Of a stretch of DNA of 64,000 nucleotides, positions 9,048 to 20,554 are shown piece after piece. This DNA comes from Flavobacterium sp. ALJ2 (GTDB taxonomy: Bacteria; Bacteroidota; Bacteroidia; Flavobacteriales; Flavobacteriaceae). The notes beneath the pieces are model-generated. The model did not search any database, was not told where the DNA came from, and was given only the letters and a program-made list of their open reading frames with translations. Both the position numbers and the translations under genes were made by a program. The stretch lies in NCBI RefSeq assembly GCF_015594725.1, contig NZ_JADNRC010000009.1, forward strand, positions 158,522-222,521, in the 5' to 3' direction. How positions within the stretch are numbered: position 1 is the stretch's first letter; each line of letters begins with the position of its first letter.

Positions 9048-9701
9048 ATGAATACAAAAGCGTTTATATTCGACCTAGACGGTGTAATTGTTGACACGGC
9101 TAAATATCATTATTTAGCTTGGAAAAAAATCGCAAAAGCATTAAACATTGACTTTACAAACGAACACAACGAACTTTTAAAAGGAGTAAGTCGTGTACGT
9201 TCCTTAGATATTATCTTAGAATTAGGAAACATTCAAGCTTCACAAGAAGATAAAGATAAATGGCTCATCCAAAAAAACGAAGATTATCTGACTTATTTAG
9301 TAGATATGGATGAAAGCGAAATCCTTCCAGGGGTTTTTCCAGTTTTACAATTTTTAAAAGAAAAAAAACAAGCCATTGCATTGGGTTCAGCAAGTAAAAA
9401 TGCACGCCCGATTCTCGAAAAAACGGGAATCATATCCTATTTTGATGTTATCGTTGATGGCAATGACGTTACGAATGCGAAACCAGATCCAGAAGTTTTC
9501 TTAAAAGCCGCTCGATTATTAAATATAAATCCAGCAGATTCTATCGTTTTTGAAGATTCTGTTGCTGGAGTTCAAGCTGCCAATATCGGAAAAATGATAA
9601 GTATAGGGATTGGTTCCAAAGCAGTTTTGCATGAAGCAAAATACATCTTTGAAGACTTCTCCTTAGTAGATAAAACATTCATCGAAAAACTAATTGGTTA
9701 A
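9048..9701 (+). CDS. pgmB: Beta-phosphoglucomutase (HAD superfamily)
   Basis: A 217-aa HAD-family mutase that converts beta-glucose 1-phosphate, the product of inverting maltose phosphorylase, to glucose 6-phosphate. The nucleophile motif FDLDGVIVDTA gives Asp9 and Asp11. LGSASKNA supplies the motif II Ser and NAKPDPEVF the motif III Lys. VFEDSVAGVQAA is motif IV. Its length matches the family. It lies between the transporter and the GH65 phosphorylase genes, the classic pairing for intracellular maltose phosphorolysis. Confidence 0.94.
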   Translation: MNTKAFIFDLDGVIVDTAKYHYLAWKKIAKALNIDFTNEHNELLKGVSRVRSLDIILELGNIQASQEDKDKWLIQKNEDYLTYLVDMDESEILPGVFPVLQFLKEKKQAIALGSASKNARPILEKTGIISYFDVIVDGNDVTNAKPDPEVFLKAARLLNINPADSIVFEDSVAGVQAANIGKMISIGIGSKAVLHEAKYIFEDFSLVDKTFIEKLIG

Positions 9702-9896
9702 TATTCAAATTAGGAAATGAGATAATGACTAATGATCCAACTAAGATGAATACAATTATATAATTATAACAAAAAAGTAATACACCAAAAAGCAATTGCC
9801 TTTAAGTAGATTAAAATCATCCATTTTGAAAAACAATTTTCCAAATGACAAATTATCTTAATTATCCAATTGCCTAATTATCTAATTAAAGAAAAA

Positions 9897-12197
9897 ATGA
9901 ATCAAGATTATATAAAACCAGACAATTGGTCAATAATAGAAGAAGGCTTTGATATCGAGAGAGTCAAATCGTCTGAGAGTCTTTTTAGTATCGGAAACGG
10001 TGCAATGGGACAACGCGCCAACTTTGAAGAAAAATATTCAGGAAAAACTTTTCAGGGAAGTTATATAGCTGGGATTTATTATCCAGACAAAACCAAAGTA
10101 GGTTGGTGGAAAAATGGATATCCAAAATATTTTGCCAAAGTATTAAATGCTCCAAATTGGATTGGTATCGACATTGAAATTAATGAAGAGGCTTTTGATT
10201 TAAATTCTTGTACTGAAGTAAAAAACTTCCGCAGAGAATTAAACATGAAGGAGGGTTGGTATAATCGTTCATTTGAGGCAACATTAAAAAATGGAACAGA
10301 AATCGCCGTTAATGTACGTCGTTTTCTTTCTTTGAATCTGGATGAAGTTGGTATTATCAAATACGAAATTACCCCATTAAACAAAGACGCAAAAATTCTT
10401 TACAAACCGTATTTGGATGCTGGTGTTACCAATGAAGATGCCAACTGGGAAGAAAAATTCTGGGAGCCTCTTGAAGTAAAAAAAGCTACAAATGAAGCTT
10501 TCGTTACTGCTCAAACCTACAAAACACATTTTAAGGTTACAACTTTTATGCACAATAGTATTTTTGCTAATAACGAAAATATAAACATATCACCTTCTAC
10601 AATAGATTCTTCATCAGATAAAGTAGAATATACTTATGGTGTAATCATTGCAAAAGGTCAAACCTCATCTATACAAAAAATTGGAGGATACACCGTTTCA
10701 TTAAATCATACCAACACACTTACTGCTGCCGAAAAAGCAATTAAAGATGCATTAAGCAAAGGATATGATCAATTGTTGCAAGAACAAATTGATGCTTGGG
10801 CAAAAGTTTGGGAGATGTCAGATATTACTATTGAAGGTGATGTAAAAGCACAACAAGGAATTCGCTTCAATATTTTTCAGCTAAACCAAACCTATTCAGG
10901 AAAGGACAACCGATTAAATATTGGGCCAAAAGGATTTACTGGAGAAAAATACGGAGGATCAACCTATTGGGATACCGAAGCATATTGCATTCCGTTTTAT
11001 ATGGCTACCAAAGACCAGCAAGTAGCTAGAAATTTATTGACTTATCGTTACAATCAGCTTGACAAAGCAATTGAAAATGCTAAAAACAATTTAGGTTTTA
11101 AAGATGGGGCTGCTTTATACCCAATGGTAACTATGAATGGTGAAGAATGTCATAACGAATGGGAAATTACGCATGAAGAAATCCACAGAAATGGTGCGAT
11201 CGCTTTTGCTATTTTTAATTACAACCGTTACACAGGAGATTACTCTTATATTCCAGAAAAAGGATTAGAAGTATTAATCGGAATTGCTCGATTCTGGCAT
11301 CAAAGAGCCTCATTCTCTAAAGACAAAAATCAATATGTGATTTTAGGAGTTACAGGTCCTAACGAATATGAAAACAACATCAATAATAATTTCTACACCA
11401 ACTATATTGCTAAATGGTGTATCAATTATGCCGTAGAACAAATTACAAAGGTTGCTGCCGAATATCCAGCTGACTACAGCAGAATTATTAAAAAAGTACA
11501 ACTTACTGAAAACGAAATTCAAGAATGGAAAAAAGTAGCTGGCAATATGTACTTCCCTTTCTCTAAAGAACTTAATGTTTATTTACAACAAGACGGATTC
11601 TTAGATAAAGATTTAGTTCCCGTAAAAGATTTGGATCGCTCACAGCGCCCTATAAACCAAAAATGGTCTTGGGATCGTGTATTGCGTTCACCATACATCA
11701 AACAAGCCGATGTTCTACAATGCTTTTACTTCTTCGAAGAACATTTTTCGAAAGAAGAACTATTGCGTAATTTTGAGTTTTATGAGTCGTTTACTGTACA
11801 TGAAAGCTCACTTTCTCCATGTGTACACTCCATTCAGGCAGCTGCTCTAGACAAAATGGATATGGCCTATACATTTTACCTAAGAACTTCTCGTTTAGAC
11901 TTAGACGATTATAATAAAGAAGTTGAAGAAGGTTGCCATATTACGTCAATGGCAGGAACTTGGATGAGTATTGTAGAGGGTTTTGGAGGAATGCGTGTGA
12001 AAAATGACACCTTACATTTCTCTCCAAAAATTCCAAAAGAATGGACAGGATATTCATTTAAAATCAACTTTAGAAATCAAATTCTAACTGTATCAATAAA
12101 CCATAACGAAACAACGTTTTCTGTAGATGGAGACCATGAATTAGCCATTGTCGTTAATGGCCAAACCGTAGTAGCTAATAAATATGTAACAGCATAA
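9897..12197 (+). CDS. malP: Maltose phosphorylase (glycoside hydrolase family 65)
   Basis: A 766-aa cytoplasmic enzyme that would split maltose with phosphate into glucose and beta-glucose 1-phosphate. An in-frame TTG lies 27 nt upstream, but the ATG at 9897 (MNQDYIKPDNW) is preferred because an A/G-rich stretch precedes it. The catalytic acid is the first Glu of HNEWE near residue 421, in the family signature GEECHNEWEITHEEIHRNGA. A C-terminal phosphate-contacting region lies near HESSLSPCVHSIQAA. No signal peptide is seen, which fits a cytoplasmic enzyme working with the adjacent beta-phosphoglucomutase. Kojibiose or trehalose phosphorylase are alternatives, but the starch context favours maltose. 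Confidence 0.92.
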   Translation: MNQDYIKPDNWSIIEEGFDIERVKSSESLFSIGNGAMGQRANFEEKYSGKTFQGSYIAGIYYPDKTKVGWWKNGYPKYFAKVLNAPNWIGIDIEINEEAFDLNSCTEVKNFRRELNMKEGWYNRSFEATLKNGTEIAVNVRRFLSLNLDEVGIIKYEITPLNKDAKILYKPYLDAGVTNEDANWEEKFWEPLEVKKATNEAFVTAQTYKTHFKVTTFMHNSIFANNENINISPSTIDSSSDKVEYTYGVIIAKGQTSSIQKIGGYTVSLNHTNTLTAAEKAIKDALSKGYDQLLQEQIDAWAKVWEMSDITIEGDVKAQQGIRFNIFQLNQTYSGKDNRLNIGPKGFTGEKYGGSTYWDTEAYCIPFYMATKDQQVARNLLTYRYNQLDKAIENAKNNLGFKDGAALYPMVTMNGEECHNEWEITHEEIHRNGAIAFAIFNYNRYTGDYSYIPEKGLEVLIGIARFWHQRASFSKDKNQYVILGVTGPNEYENNINNNFYTNYIAKWCINYAVEQITKVAAEYPADYSRIIKKVQLTENEIQEWKKVAGNMYFPFSKELNVYLQQDGFLDKDLVPVKDLDRSQRPINQKWSWDRVLRSPYIKQADVLQCFYFFEEHFSKEELLRNFEFYESFTVHESSLSPCVHSIQAAALDKMDMAYTFYLRTSRLDLDDYNKEVEEGCHITSMAGTWMSIVEGFGGMRVKNDTLHFSPKIPKEWTGYSFKINFRNQILTVSINHNETTFSVDGDHELAIVVNGQTVVANKYVTA

Positions 12198-12236
12198 ATA
12201 CTAGTATCTATATCTATTTTTATAACATTTTTTTAA

Positions 12237-14360
<2,124 letters not shown>

Positions 14361-14365
14361 AACTT

Positions 14366-14407
14366 AAAAAGACAAGTGATTTTCTCCAAGATTACTTGTC
14401 TTTTTTT
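14366..14407 (+). terminator. Intrinsic terminator between GH97 and amylase genes
   Basis: AAAAAGACAAGTGAT pairs over 15 bp (one G-T) with ATTACTTGTCTTTTT, followed by a T run. It divides the operon so the amylase needs read-through or its own promoter. Confidence 0.85.
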
Positions 14408-14452
14408 CATAACTCTCTTTTTGTCATATCGAGAATAATTACATTTAAAATT

Positions 14453-16318
14453 ATGAATATCCAAAAAACACTCAACCATTCAATCTATAAAATAATCTTA
14501 TTTGTTTTATTGTTTTCTGCTTCCGCGAAAGCGCAAATCCAAAAAACAGAACCCCCTTTTTGGTACGCTGGCATGAATAATCCAGAACTTCAGATTATGT
14601 TCTACGGAAAAAACATTGCACAATATGAACCTTCTGTTTCTAACAATGTAGTCATTAAAGACATTAAAAAAACCGAAAATCCTAACTACATTTTCGTAAC
14701 AATCGACACTAAAAACATACCTGCATCAGAGTTCGTTTTTTCATTTAAAAACAAAAACAAAGTTGCATACACACAAAAATACTCCTTAAAGAAAAGAAGA
14801 GAAAATTCTGCTCAACGCAAAAGTTTCGACGCATCAGATATGATGTACTTAATCATGCCTGATCGTTTTGCCAATGGAAACCCTAAAAACGATAGCGATG
14901 CTTCATTAGTAGAGAAAGCAAATCGCTCAATTCCTGGCGGACGTCATGGTGGTGATATCGAAGGAATCATCCAGAACTTAGATTACATTTCTTCTCTAGG
15001 AGCAACAACAATCTGGAACACACCATTAAACGAAGACAACGACAAAGAACATTCGTATCATACGTATGCACAATCTGATGTTTACAAAATCGATCCTCGT
15101 TATGGAACAAATGAGGATTATGTTCGTTTATCTAATGAAATGCATAAAAGAGACATGAAATTAGTTATGGATTACGTCACCAATCACTGGGGAATTACAC
15201 ATTGGATGATGAAAGATTTACCAACAAAATCATGGATTAATCAATTTGAAAACTACACACAAACGCATCACCGTCGTGAAGTAATTACTGATATTCATGC
15301 TTCAAAATTAGATCAGGAAGTTTGTATTGATGGTTGGTTTGTACCATCAATGCCAGATTTAAATTTAAGAAATCCTTTGGTCGCAAAATACCTAACTCAA
15401 AACGCAATTTGGTGGATTGAATACGCAGATCTTGATGGATTTAGAGTAGATACTTACAACTATTCAGATCCAGCAGCAATGGCAAATTGGGCAAAATCGG
15501 TTACAGATGAATATCCAAACTTTAATATTGTTGGAGAAATCTGGATGCACAATCAAGCAAATTTAGCCTATTGGCAAAAAGACAGTAAAATTGGTGCAAT
15601 CCAAAATTACAATTCAAATTTACCGAGTGTAATGGATTTTACATTACACAATCAAATCGGATCCGCTTTTAATGAAGACGAAGCAACTTGGGACAACGGA
15701 ATGATAAAATTTTACAACAATTTCGCCTTAGATTATCTGTATCCAAATACAAATAACATTCTCATTTTTGCAGAAAATCACGATACAAGTAGAATTAATG
15801 ATCTATACAAATATGACATTGCTAAATACAAATTGGTAATGACATTAATGGCAACTGTTCGTGGAATTCCTCAATTGTATTATGGTTCAGAAATTGGAAT
15901 GGGCGGAGACAAAAGCCAAGGTGATGGAGGAATACGTCTAGATTTTCCTGGTGGATGGAAAGGTGATACAAACAATGCTTTTACTGCAGCAGGCAGAACA
16001 GCCAAACAATCAGAATATTTCGATTTTACATCAAAACTATTCAATTGGAGAAAATCAAATGAAGCGGTTCATTTTGGAAAAATGACACATTATATTCCAG
16101 AGAACAACACTTATGTTTACTTCAGATATACAGATGCTAAAACTGTAATGGTTGTTTTCAATAACAATGCAAAAGAGCAAACCATTCAAACAAATCGTTT
16201 TAAAGAAAACATCAAGAATTTTAAATCAGGAAAAGACATCCTTACAGGAAAAACATTCGATTTAACATCAGAAATTACTTTAGAACCAAAATCTGCAATA
16301 GTATTAGAACTGGAATAA
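14453..16318 (+). CDS. susA: GH13 alpha-amylase / neopullulanase-like enzyme (SusA-like)
   Basis: A 621-aa periplasmic starch-degrading enzyme. I start at ATG 14453 (MNIQKTLNHS), which gives a signal peptide ending near ASAKAQ; an in-frame TTG at 14396 lies inside the preceding terminator and is rejected. An N-terminal cyclomaltodextrinase-like domain covers about 30-120. All four GH13 regions are present: DYVTNH (240-245), GFRVDTYNY with nucleophile Asp333, IVGEIW with acid Glu362, and FAENHDTSR with Asp444. It would cut imported maltodextrins for GH97 and the transporter. The upstream terminator suggests separate expression levels. Confidence 0.93.
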   Translation: MNIQKTLNHSIYKIILFVLLFSASAKAQIQKTEPPFWYAGMNNPELQIMFYGKNIAQYEPSVSNNVVIKDIKKTENPNYIFVTIDTKNIPASEFVFSFKNKNKVAYTQKYSLKKRRENSAQRKSFDASDMMYLIMPDRFANGNPKNDSDASLVEKANRSIPGGRHGGDIEGIIQNLDYISSLGATTIWNTPLNEDNDKEHSYHTYAQSDVYKIDPRYGTNEDYVRLSNEMHKRDMKLVMDYVTNHWGITHWMMKDLPTKSWINQFENYTQTHHRREVITDIHASKLDQEVCIDGWFVPSMPDLNLRNPLVAKYLTQNAIWWIEYADLDGFRVDTYNYSDPAAMANWAKSVTDEYPNFNIVGEIWMHNQANLAYWQKDSKIGAIQNYNSNLPSVMDFTLHNQIGSAFNEDEATWDNGMIKFYNNFALDYLYPNTNNILIFAENHDTSRINDLYKYDIAKYKLVMTLMATVRGIPQLYYGSEIGMGGDKSQGDGGIRLDFPGGWKGDTNNAFTAAGRTAKQSEYFDFTSKLFNWRKSNEAVHFGKMTHYIPENNTYVYFRYTDAKTVMVVFNNNAKEQTIQTNRFKENIKNFKSGKDILTGKTFDLTSEITLEPKSAIVLELE

Positions 16319-16343
16319 AAGTTACGATTTAAACACATAATTT

Positions 16344-16416
16344 TAGCCACAGATTAAACCGATTACAATGATTTTTAAATCTTGTGAATTCGTTTAATCT
16401 CTGGCTATTTTTTTTA
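16344..16416 (+). terminator. Long hairpin after the amylase gene
   Basis: TAGCCACAGATTAAAC pairs with GTTTAATCTCTGGCTA across about 40 nt and is followed by a run of T. The arms resemble a dispersed Flavobacterium intergenic repeat (AGATTAAAC type), so it may be both repeat and terminator. Confidence 0.6.
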
Positions 16417-16508
16417 ACTAAAACTTTGAGAACTTCACAGTAAAACTTAAATAAAAAGCTTTGCGTCCTTTCCGGTTATACCTCACACAAAAAACCTTTT
16501 GCTATTTA

Positions 16509-16803
16509 TTATAACATAAGATTTTTAGGATTCTGATATGTATTCCAAAATCTTAAAAGTTCAATATCATTATTTTCTAGAACTTTATAAAACAGAATTA
16601 TCTGTTTTGTTACTGGAACTTCAAATACATTTTTATATTTTGTTGGCTTAAAAACTAGATTTTGTTTAATTAATAACCTCAATTAAATCATTTGTTTTAT
16701 CCATAAAACTATACACATTTGTCAAAGTCCAATCTCTTTCCAAATATTCAATATTTCCCCAATAATCAAGCTTGGCTCTTTCAGTCCAAATTATTTGTAT
16801 CAT
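16509..16803 (-). pseudogene. Frameshifted RelE/ParE-type toxin
   Basis: From ATG 16803 the minus strand encodes 45 residues (MIQIIWTERAKLDYWGNIEY...) and stops at 16666-16668. In the next frame the sequence continues smoothly (IKQNLVFKPTKYKNVFEVPV, then LLRFWNTYQNPKNLML) to a stop at 16509-16511. Removing one T in the TTAATTAA stretch would restore an ORF of about 97 aa with the usual RelE/ParE layout. The start is 3 nt after the antitoxin stop, the normal antitoxin-toxin order. Either the toxin is dead or the shift is a sequencing error. Confidence 0.75.
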
Positions 16804-16806
16804 GGA

Positions 16807-17076
16807 TTATCTATTGAATAAGTGAGGGAAGCGCTTTTTAGTTTCTTCCATAACGTCTTGATGAGAATGTACTTTGTCATTAGCAACATCTTCTAAAGCT
16901 TCATCTATCGCTATTTTTTGTTTATCACTTAGCAAACACTCATCGTCTTCCTCTTCTAAAGGAATAACCACAAAAGAGCGACCTTTACTTCTATGTATAA
17001 CTAACTTTTCAGATTCAGCAATATCAAGATACTTTTTAATGTTTCCTCTAAATTCGGTAACGCTAACTGTTTTCAT
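16807..17076 (-). CDS. Phd/YefM-family antitoxin
   Basis: A 89-aa antitoxin and presumed autorepressor. The start at ATG 17076 gives MKTVSVTEFRGNIKKYLDIA, the typical Phd/YefM N-terminus; an in-frame TTG 27 nt upstream is less likely. The DNA-binding fold is followed by HRSKGRSFVVIPLEEE and an acidic C-terminal toxin-binding tail. Its partner toxin downstream is frameshifted, so this may be an orphan antitoxin now. The palindrome-like AACAAATGTACG...CGTACG just upstream could be its operator, but this is unproven. Confidence 0.85.
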   Translation of the reverse strand: MKTVSVTEFRGNIKKYLDIAESEKLVIHRSKGRSFVVIPLEEEDDECLLSDKQKIAIDEALEDVANDKVHSHQDVMEETKKRFPHLFNR

Positions 17077-17188
17077 AATTTGTATTTTAACAAATGTACG
17101 CAAAAACGTACGGATAGATAATTAATAAAGCCCACTAATAGATTAACGCGTCTTTATGGTTCACTTTTAAAATCGACATCATTTTGTT

Positions 17189-17196
17189 TACTTTTG
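17189..17196 (+). promoter_or_regulatory. -7 box before the GDPD gene
   Basis: TACTTTTG matches the Bacteroidota TAnnTTTG element and lies 7 nt before the start codon, implying a very short leader or a chance match. Confidence 0.35.
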
Positions 17197-17203
17197 TAAA
17201 ACT

Positions 17204-17890
17204 ATGAGTGAAATTCTTAAAATAGCACATCGTGGCGCAAGAGGTTACGAACCCGAAAACACCTTAAAAGCATTCCAGAAAGCATTAGACTTACATACTG
17301 ATGGTATTGAACTAGATGTACACCTCAGTTCTGATGGTCATATTATCGTAATTCATGATGAAACAATTGACAGAACTACTAACGGAAAAGGTTTTGTAAA
17401 TACATTATCTTTGCAGGAATTAAAAGAGTTCCGAATAGAAAACAAACTACAGATTCCAACATTACCAGAAGTCTTTGATTTAATAAATCAACAATGTTTT
17501 ATTAATATAGAATTAAAAGGTATTGGAACTGCCGATGCCGTAGCTACTTTAATCGAATTATATGTTTCGGAGAAAAACTGGAATTACGATTCTTTTATTG
17601 TATCAAGTTTCGAATGGGATTTTTTACAACGAATTAATAATCTGAACCCGAAAATACCCATTAGTATTTTAACCGAAACTGATATTGACTTGGCTATTAC
17701 TTTTGCAGAAAGCATAAAAGCAAAAGCAATTCATCCCGATTTTAATTTGCTAAACAAAGAGAACGCAATACAAATAAAAGAAAAAGGCTTTCAGATTTTC
17801 CCTTGGACAATCAATGAAAAGGAGGATATTGCAAGAATAAAAGCATACAACATAAACGGGATTATTAGTGATTTTCCTGACAGAATATAA
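17204..17890 (+). CDS. Glycerophosphodiester phosphodiesterase
   Basis: A 228-aa cytoplasmic GDPD enzyme that would hydrolyse glycerophosphodiesters to glycerol 3-phosphate and an alcohol. The active-site segment IAHRGARGYEPENT holds the catalytic His and the metal-binding Glu, and IVIHDETIDRTTNGKG holds the second His. IELKG and the C-terminal PWTINEKEDI match the family. No signal peptide is visible. It precedes the flavoprotein gene by 69 nt; no functional link between them is evident. Confidence 0.92.
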   Translation: MSEILKIAHRGARGYEPENTLKAFQKALDLHTDGIELDVHLSSDGHIIVIHDETIDRTTNGKGFVNTLSLQELKEFRIENKLQIPTLPEVFDLINQQCFINIELKGIGTADAVATLIELYVSEKNWNYDSFIVSSFEWDFLQRINNLNPKIPISILTETDIDLAITFAESIKAKAIHPDFNLLNKENAIQIKEKGFQIFPWTINEKEDIARIKAYNINGIISDFPDRI

Positions 17891-17959
17891 AACCAATTCT
17901 TATAATCTTTGTCAAAATCTAGAACTTTGACAAAGATACTTAGAGGTTAAAATAAAAAT

Positions 17960-19168
17960 ATGACTCAAAATTTTGATATAATAATAGTAGGTGGCGGAGC
18001 AGCAGGATTTTTTACAGCAATTAATATTGTAGAGAGAAACTCAAAATTAAAAGTTGCTATTTTAGAACGAGGATCCGAAGTACTTACAAAAGTTCGTATT
18101 TCTGGTGGAGGTCGTTGTAATGTAACCCATGCTTGTTTTGAACCTAATGAATTAGTTAAATTTTATCCGCGTGGCGAGAAAGAACTACGAGGCCCTTTTC
18201 ATCAATTTTGTTCAGGAGATACAATCGAATGGTTCGAAAAACACGGAGTAGAACTAAAAATCGAAGATGATGGGAGAATGTTCCCTGTATCTAATTCGTC
18301 TCAAACTATTATTGATTGCTTTTTAAAAGCTACTGCTAAATTAGGTATTGCCGTTCTTACAGGACAAAGCGTACAATCCATTTACAAGAAAGAAAACTTC
18401 TGGAAAATCGAAACACAAAACCAGAATTACATAGCCGATAAATTAGTTCTTGCAACTGGAAGTAATCCTAAAATATGGGAAATGCTACAAACATTTGGTC
18501 ATGCCATTGTTAGCCCCGTCCCTTCCCTATTTACTTTTAATATAAAAGACCCAAGAATAAAAGAATTGCCAGGTGTTGCTGCACAAGTAACCGTGAAGGT
18601 AAAAGATACCAAACTAGAATCTACTGGCCCCTTATTAATTACCCATTGGGGAATGAGTGGTCCGGCAATATTAAAACTTTCGGCCTGGGGAGCACGCATT
18701 TTGCATGACAAAAACTATCAATTTACCATTTTTGTAAATTGGTTAAATGATGTTGATACCAAAGATGCCGAAAAAACACTAAAAGATTTAAAACAAGAGC
18801 ACGCTAAGAAAGCAGTTTCAAAAAAATCACCTTTTGATTTCCCAAACCGATTATGGGAAAGTTTAGTTTTAGCATCTACTATCGAAGCCGAAACCAAATG
18901 GGCGGATTTATCTAAAATTCAACTTCAAAATTTAGCAAATCAATTAACAAATGGCACTTTTCAAGTAAATGGTAAAAGCACCTTCAAAGAAGAATTTGTA
19001 ACCGCTGGCGGAATAGATTTAAAAGAAATCAATTTTAAAACCATGGAAAGTAAATTACATGAAAAATTATATTTTGCTGGAGAAATTGTAAATGTAGATG
19101 CAATTACAGGCGGATTTAACTTTCAGAATGCATGGACAAGCGGTTTTATTGTAGCGAATAGGATCTAA
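17960..19168 (+). CDS. HI0933/YhiN-like FAD-dependent oxidoreductase
   Basis: A 402-aa flavoprotein of the HI0933 (BaiN-related) group; its substrate is unknown. The FAD-binding Rossmann motif IIIVGGGAAGFFTA is near residue 7. RISGGGRCNVTHA is near residue 49. ITHWGMSGPAILKLSAWGAR and the C-terminal AITGGFNFQNAWTSGFIVA complete the family pattern. The gene's last 56 nt (19113-19168) have a diverged duplicate at 22001-22056, with differences mostly at third codon positions. This suggests the two lipoprotein genes between were brought in by recombination at the gene's 3' end. Confidence 0.9.
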   Translation: MTQNFDIIIVGGGAAGFFTAINIVERNSKLKVAILERGSEVLTKVRISGGGRCNVTHACFEPNELVKFYPRGEKELRGPFHQFCSGDTIEWFEKHGVELKIEDDGRMFPVSNSSQTIIDCFLKATAKLGIAVLTGQSVQSIYKKENFWKIETQNQNYIADKLVLATGSNPKIWEMLQTFGHAIVSPVPSLFTFNIKDPRIKELPGVAAQVTVKVKDTKLESTGPLLITHWGMSGPAILKLSAWGARILHDKNYQFTIFVNWLNDVDTKDAEKTLKDLKQEHAKKAVSKKSPFDFPNRLWESLVLASTIEAETKWADLSKIQLQNLANQLTNGTFQVNGKSTFKEEFVTAGGIDLKEINFKTMESKLHEKLYFAGEIVNVDAITGGFNFQNAWTSGFIVANRI

Positions 19169-19180
19169 TTAATATTTTTA

Positions 19181-19188
19181 TATATTTG
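19181..19188 (+). promoter_or_regulatory. -7 box before the first lipoprotein gene
   Basis: TATATTTG fits TAnnTTTG and is 58 nt before the start codon, a normal leader length. No clear -33 element was found. Confidence 0.45.
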
Positions 19189-19245
19189 CGTTTTTAAAGT
19201 CAGATTATACTTTCAAACAATGCAAAAATCATTTATACAAACAAA

Positions 19246-20352
19246 ATGAATAAAATTCTATACTTGGGAATCCTAATATTTACTCTTTTTGGCTGTACAA
19301 ACGATTCAGATATTACAAATAATGAATTTAAGGAGCAAAAAAACATTTTGAAGACAAATGTTATTGATGCAGAATACTCAAAAAAAAGAGATCAATTAGT
19401 TTACATTTCATCAAATCCATCTCAAATTAATATTTTTAATTCTAATTCAGAAACAATAGAAAGCATTTTATTAACACATGAGCCAACTTGTATTTCCATT
19501 TCTCAAGATGGAGAAACCGCAGTAGTTGGTCATGATGGGTACATAACATATGTGAATCTTGAAACTAAATCAATAATTAATACTTATAATGTTTCCTGCT
19601 CAGTACTTGATATAGTATTAGGCAACAATAAATGGGCATATGCTTTTCCAAAAGAAGGTCAATGGACATATATCAGAAGTATTAACATGAATTTGCTATC
19701 TAATAATGAATCACCTATAAGTATTTACAATCAGATTCATGATGGAACAAAAGGAAGACTCCATCCTTCTGGAAAATATATTTATACACAAGCCCCTACA
19801 TCGCATGCTATGATTAAAAAATTTAACATTCAGAATGGAGACATCAATGATAGTTATGAATCAAGGTATAACGAAGATGATTATGCTTTTAATCCAAACG
19901 TATGGTTTTCTGAGGATGGTATTAGAATTTTTTCTAATACCAGAACGGTATTAAAAACGTCTGGAATTCAGAATTTAGATATGGTGTACAACGGCAAAAT
20001 TAACCCAGAAAAGGGCTCATATATTGAGTGGTTAGATTACTCATCTATAAAAAACAATTTATTTTTAATCTTTTCGAATGATGATTTTTGGTCACAAGTT
20101 AAGTCCCCTTATATCTATACATACAACGCTTCAAATCTTACCTTTATAAATAAATTAGAATTGGAAAAATATTACATAACTGATAATAAAGGTGGTGGAG
20201 CATTTCATGATGCAGAACCCTTTTTTGTATTTAGTAATTCTAATGGAAATAGTTTATTTGTTATTACAAAAGCTATTGAATCTAATTTAGCTAATGAATG
20301 GGGTATTCAAAAAATTAATAAATGGGGTATCCAAAAAATAGCTATTAATTGA
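19246..20352 (+). CDS. Unknown lipoprotein, beta-propeller-like, paralog 1
   Basis: A 368-aa lipoprotein (Cys17 after LFTLFG-type hydrophobic segment: TLFGCTNDS). From residue 35 on it is closely related to the next gene: both share CISISQDGETAVVGHDG, SIINTYNVSC and LGNNKWAY, in a pattern of short beta-strand blades that suggests a YncE/WD40-like propeller. No catalytic motif was recognised. The C-terminus carries a 24-bp in-frame tandem duplication (20297-20344) that yields WGIQKI twice. With its neighbour it sits between the flavoprotein gene and a copy of that gene's 3' end, so it is probably acquired. Confidence 0.75.
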   Translation: MNKILYLGILIFTLFGCTNDSDITNNEFKEQKNILKTNVIDAEYSKKRDQLVYISSNPSQINIFNSNSETIESILLTHEPTCISISQDGETAVVGHDGYITYVNLETKSIINTYNVSCSVLDIVLGNNKWAYAFPKEGQWTYIRSINMNLLSNNESPISIYNQIHDGTKGRLHPSGKYIYTQAPTSHAMIKKFNIQNGDINDSYESRYNEDDYAFNPNVWFSEDGIRIFSNTRTVLKTSGIQNLDMVYNGKINPEKGSYIEWLDYSSIKNNLFLIFSNDDFWSQVKSPYIYTYNASNLTFINKLELEKYYITDNKGGGAFHDAEPFFVFSNSNGNSLFVITKAIESNLANEWGIQKINKWGIQKIAIN

Positions 20353-20554
20353 TATTGTATCTTGAAGAGTTTGAGAATAAAACAAAACTATGATTTCAGT
20401 TGTACTCAAACTAATCGATACATTTTTAAAAACACTGCAACTCAATTAAAAAAACATCACACTTGTTAATTGATAGATAAAAATTAACATCAAAAAAGTT
20501 GACTAATTAAATCTTCAAAAATTATTTATTAAAATCCGATTATACATTTTAGAT

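Noticed and set aside
9870..9896. Upstream TTG start of maltose phosphorylase
   Set aside because: It adds 9 residues not typical of the family; ATG 9897 has a better upstream context.
14396..14452. Upstream TTG start of the amylase
   Set aside because: It lies in the terminator stem, and ATG 14453 gives a proper signal peptide.
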